Positions 60,801 to 64,000 of a DNA stretch of 64,000 nucleotides are shown one piece after another. The notes beneath the pieces are model-generated. The model was not told where the DNA came from, did not search any database, and worked only from the letters and a program-made list of their open reading frames with translations. The translations under genes were made by a program, and so were the position numbers. The DNA is from Xestospongia bergquistia (Eukaryota; Porifera; Demospongiae; Haplosclerida; Petrosiidae): assembly GCA_963965975.1 (NCBI GenBank), contig OZ014411.1, positions 18,690,446-18,754,445 of the forward strand, given 5' to 3'. Positions within the stretch are counted from its first letter, which is position 1. Every line of letters starts with the position of its first letter.

Positions 60801-63800
60801 CAGGTATGTTAGAACACAGTAGATGGGACAGTTATAATAGAACACAGTAGATGGGACAGTTACAATAGAACACAGTAGATGGGACAGTTACAGTAGATGG
60901 GGCAGCTACAATAGTACACACAGTAGATGGGGCAGGTATGTTAGAACAGAAGTAGATGGGACAGTTTCAAGATGGGACAGTTACATTAGAACCCTGGAGA
61001 TGAGACAGTTATGTTAGAATACAGTAGATGGGCAGAATACAGCAGATGAAGTTGCGTTACAACACAGTAGATGGGACAGTTACAATAGAACACAGGAGAT
61101 GAGACTGTTACAATAGAACACAGTAGATAGGGCAGTTAACTTAGAACGCAGCAGAAGGGACAGTTACGTTAGAAGAACACAGCAGATGAAAAAATTACAT
61201 CAGAACACAGCATATTACACAGTTAGAATAGAACACAGCAGATGAGACGTTACGTCAGAACGCAGCAGATGAGACAGTTAAGATAGATGAGACAGTTACA
61301 TTAGAACGCAGCAGAAGGGACAGTTACATTAGAACACAGCAGATGAGACAATTACGTCAGAACACAGCATATTAGACAGTTAGAATAGAACACAGCAGAC
61401 GAGACAGTTACGTCAGAACACAGCAGATGAGACAGTTAAGATAGAACGCAGCAGATGAGACAGTTAAGATAGAACGTAGCAGAAGGGACAGTTACATTAG
61501 AACACAGCAGATGAGACAATTACGTCAGAACACACAGCATATTAAACAGTTAGAATTGAACGCAGCAGATGAGACAGTTACGTTGGGACAGTTACACTAG
61601 AATGCAGCAGATGAGACAGTTACATTAGAACACAGCAGATGAGACAATTACGTCAGAACACAGCATATTAGACAGTTAGAATTGAACGCAGCAGATGAGA
61701 CAGTTACGTTAGAACGCAGCAGAAGGGACAGTTACATTTGAACACAGCAGATGAGACAATTACATCAGAATACAGCACATTAGACAGTTAGAATAGAACA
61801 CAGCAAATGAGACAGTTACATCAGATGAGACAGTTAATATAGAACACAGCAGATGAGACAGTTAAGATAGAGCGTAGCAGAAGGGACAGTTACATTAGAA
61901 CACAGCAGATGAGACAATTACGTCAGAACACACAGCATATTAGACAGTTAGAATAGAACACAGCAGATGAGACAGTTAGAATAGAACACAGCAGATGAGA
62001 CAGTTACGTTAGAATACAGAATACAGCAGAAGGGACAGTTATGTTAGAACACAATAGATGAGACCATTACGTTAGAACACAGCAGATGAGACAGTAACAC
62101 AGCAGAACACAGCAGATGAGGCAGTTACATTGGGACAGTTACTTTAGAACACAGCAGATGGGACAGTTAAGTTAGAACACAGTAGATTGGACAGTTGCAG
62201 ATGAGGCAGTTACACTGGGACAGTCACATTAGAACACAGCAGATGAGACAGTTACGTTAAAACACAGTAGATGGGATAGTTGCAGGTGATACAGTTACGT
62301 TGGGACAGTTACACTAGAACGCAGCAGATGGGACAGTTACATTAGAAAACAGCACATGAGACAATTACATCAGAACACAGCATATTAGACAGTTAGAATA
62401 GAACACAGCAGATGAGACAGTTACGTCAGAACACAGCAGATGAGACAGTTAAGATAGAGCGCAGCAGATGAGACAGTTAAGATAGAACGCAGCAGATGAG
62501 ACAGTTAAGATAGAACGCAGCAGAAGGGACAGTTAGATTAGAACACAGCAGATGAGACAATTACGTCAGAACACAGCAATAGAACACAGCAAATGGGGCA
62601 GTTACAATAGAACACAGCAAATGGAGCAGTTACAATAGAACATAGCAGATGAGACAGAGTAGGACAGTTTAAGAATACAGTAGATGAGACAGTTACAATA
62701 TAACACTGTAGATGAGACAGTTATGTAAGAATACAGTAGATGGAACAGTTACAGAATACGGTAGATGGGACAGTTACAATAGAATACAGTTGATGAGACA
62801 GTTATGTAAGAATACAGTAGATGTGACAGTTACAGAATACAGTAGTCAGTTACAGAATACAGCAGATGGGACAGTTAAAATAGAACACAACAGATAGGGC
62901 AGTTACAATAGAACACAGTAGATGGGGCAGTTACAACAGAACACAGCAGATGATGTTAGAATACAGTAGATAGTTACAGAGAAGATGACGTTAGAATACA
63001 GTAGATAGTTACAGAACACATTAGATGGTACAGTTACAATACAACAGGTAGATGGGGCAGTTACAATAGAACACACAGTAGATGGGACAGTTACAAGATG
63101 GGACACTTACATTAGAACCCAGTAGATGAGACAGTTATGTTAGAATACAGTAAATGGGAGAATTACAGAATACAGCAGATGAGACAGTTACAATAGAACA
63201 CAGTAGATGGGACAGTTACAATAGAACACACAGTAGATAGGGCAGTTATGTTAGAAAACAGTAGATGAGACAGTTACAATAGAACACAGTAGATGGGGCA
63301 GTTACAATAGAACACACAGTAGATAGGGCAGTTATGTTAGAACACAGTAGATGGGACAGTTACAATAGAACACAGTAGACGGGGCAGTTACAATAGAACA
63401 CACAGTAGATAGGGCAGTTATGTTAGAACACAGTAGATGGGACAGTTACAATAGAACACAGAAGATGGGGCAGTTACAATAGAACACACAGTAGATGGAG
63501 CAGGTATGTTAGAACACAAGTAGATGGGACAGTTACAGGATGGGACAGTTACATTAGAACCCTGGAGATGAGACAGTTATGTTAGAATACAGTAGATGGG
63601 ACAGTTACATTAGAACCCTGGAGATGAGACAGTTATGTTAGAATACAGTAGATGGGCAGAATACAGCAGATGAAGTTACGTTACAACACAGTAGATAGGA
63701 CAGTAGCAGATATGTGAGTTACAATAGAACACAGCAGATGAGACTGTTACAATAGAACACAGTAGATAGGGCAGTTAACATAGAACGCAGCAGAAGGGAC

Positions 63801-64000
63801 AGTTATGTTAGAACACAGCAGATGAGACAATTACGTCAGAACACAGCATATTAGACAGTTAGAATAGATCACAGCAGATGAGAAAGTTATGTTAGAACGC
63901 AGCATATGAGACAGTTAAGATAGAACGCAGCAGATAAGGCAGTTAACATAGAACGCAGCAGATAAGACAGTTAAGATAGAACGCAGCAGAAGGGACAGTT
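57888..64000 (+). repeat. 28-bp minisatellite array, right copy, runs off the window
   Basis: Same core as 37273-42725, but with its own block structure. A block with the GATGATGTTAGAATACAG variant occurs at about 59630 and 60331 (about 700 bp apart). A larger block restarts near 62577, so that 60.0-61.4 kb resembles 62.6-64.0 kb at an offset of about 2.6 kb (ACCCAGTAGATGAGAC at about 60534 and 63117). The GAACCCTGGAG variant occurs at about 60989, 63560 and 63615. No frame in it is meaningful. Confidence 0.95.

Larger units (their letters stand above)
53619..64000 (+). repeat. Segmental duplication, right copy
   Basis: This matches 32375 onward in direct orientation with the same feature order. 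Relative to the left copy it lacks 625 bp (left 33358-33982) and has a longer, differently rearranged minisatellite reaching the window edge. The cassette extends leftward here to at least 53252, whereas the left copy is cut by the satellite. Confidence 0.92.

Noticed and set aside
1-64000. tRNA, rRNA, telomeric repeats, LTR or non-LTR reverse transcriptase
   Set aside because: No convincing cloverleaf, rRNA core, simple telomere hexamer run or reverse-transcriptase motif was seen on either strand by eye. A program search could still find diverged ones.

Overview
The window is AT-rich eukaryotic DNA, almost certainly from an animal. It holds a very long satellite array, minisatellite arrays, GT-AG introns of about 50 bp, and decayed transposon or transposon-derived genes of families found widely in invertebrates. 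The compact introns and family mix would fit a sponge or cnidarian, but this is only a guess. There is no sign of bacterial gene organisation, and I see no gene in the window that looks intact and functional.

Layout: 1-32374 is one unbroken direct tandem array of a 143-bp satellite (about 226 monomers), which also runs off the left edge. It is mosaic. There is a 4218-bp-offset duplication in the first 8.4 kb, a 1144-bp eight-monomer higher-order repeat at 10.6-13.6 kb, a 1429-bp ten-monomer tandem duplication at 20.9-23.7 kb, and several smaller block duplications. Each monomer is built largely of three dyad symmetries.

At 32374/32375 the array stops inside a transposase gene. From there to about 42.7 kb lies a cassette. 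It contains Tc1/mariner-like DDE transposase remnants (+), a decayed coiled-coil gene (-) with a GATG/GATA microsatellite in one intron, a foldback element with interlocked inverted repeats, two short anonymous open frames, a 31-bp x3 repeat, and a 28-bp minisatellite array. The same cassette recurs in direct orientation from 53.25 kb to the right edge. The second copy also keeps the transposase part that the satellite replaced in the first.

Between the two copies is a distinct island (42.7-53.25 kb). It has a second, more degenerate minisatellite of related sequence (43.56-46.15 kb), old tandem duplications (46.4-47.56 kb), foldback sequences, a frameshifted minus-strand gene (49.07-49.88 kb), and a 12-exon plus-strand pseudogene (50.0-52.98 kb). 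That pseudogene derives from a zinc-finger/transposase-like protein and carries at least seven in-frame stops.

Nothing here is an operon or a working pathway. The window reads as pericentromeric or otherwise heterochromatic repeat territory. Its clearest biology is the satellite architecture, the sharp satellite/transposon junction, and the large direct duplication carrying dead genes between minisatellites.
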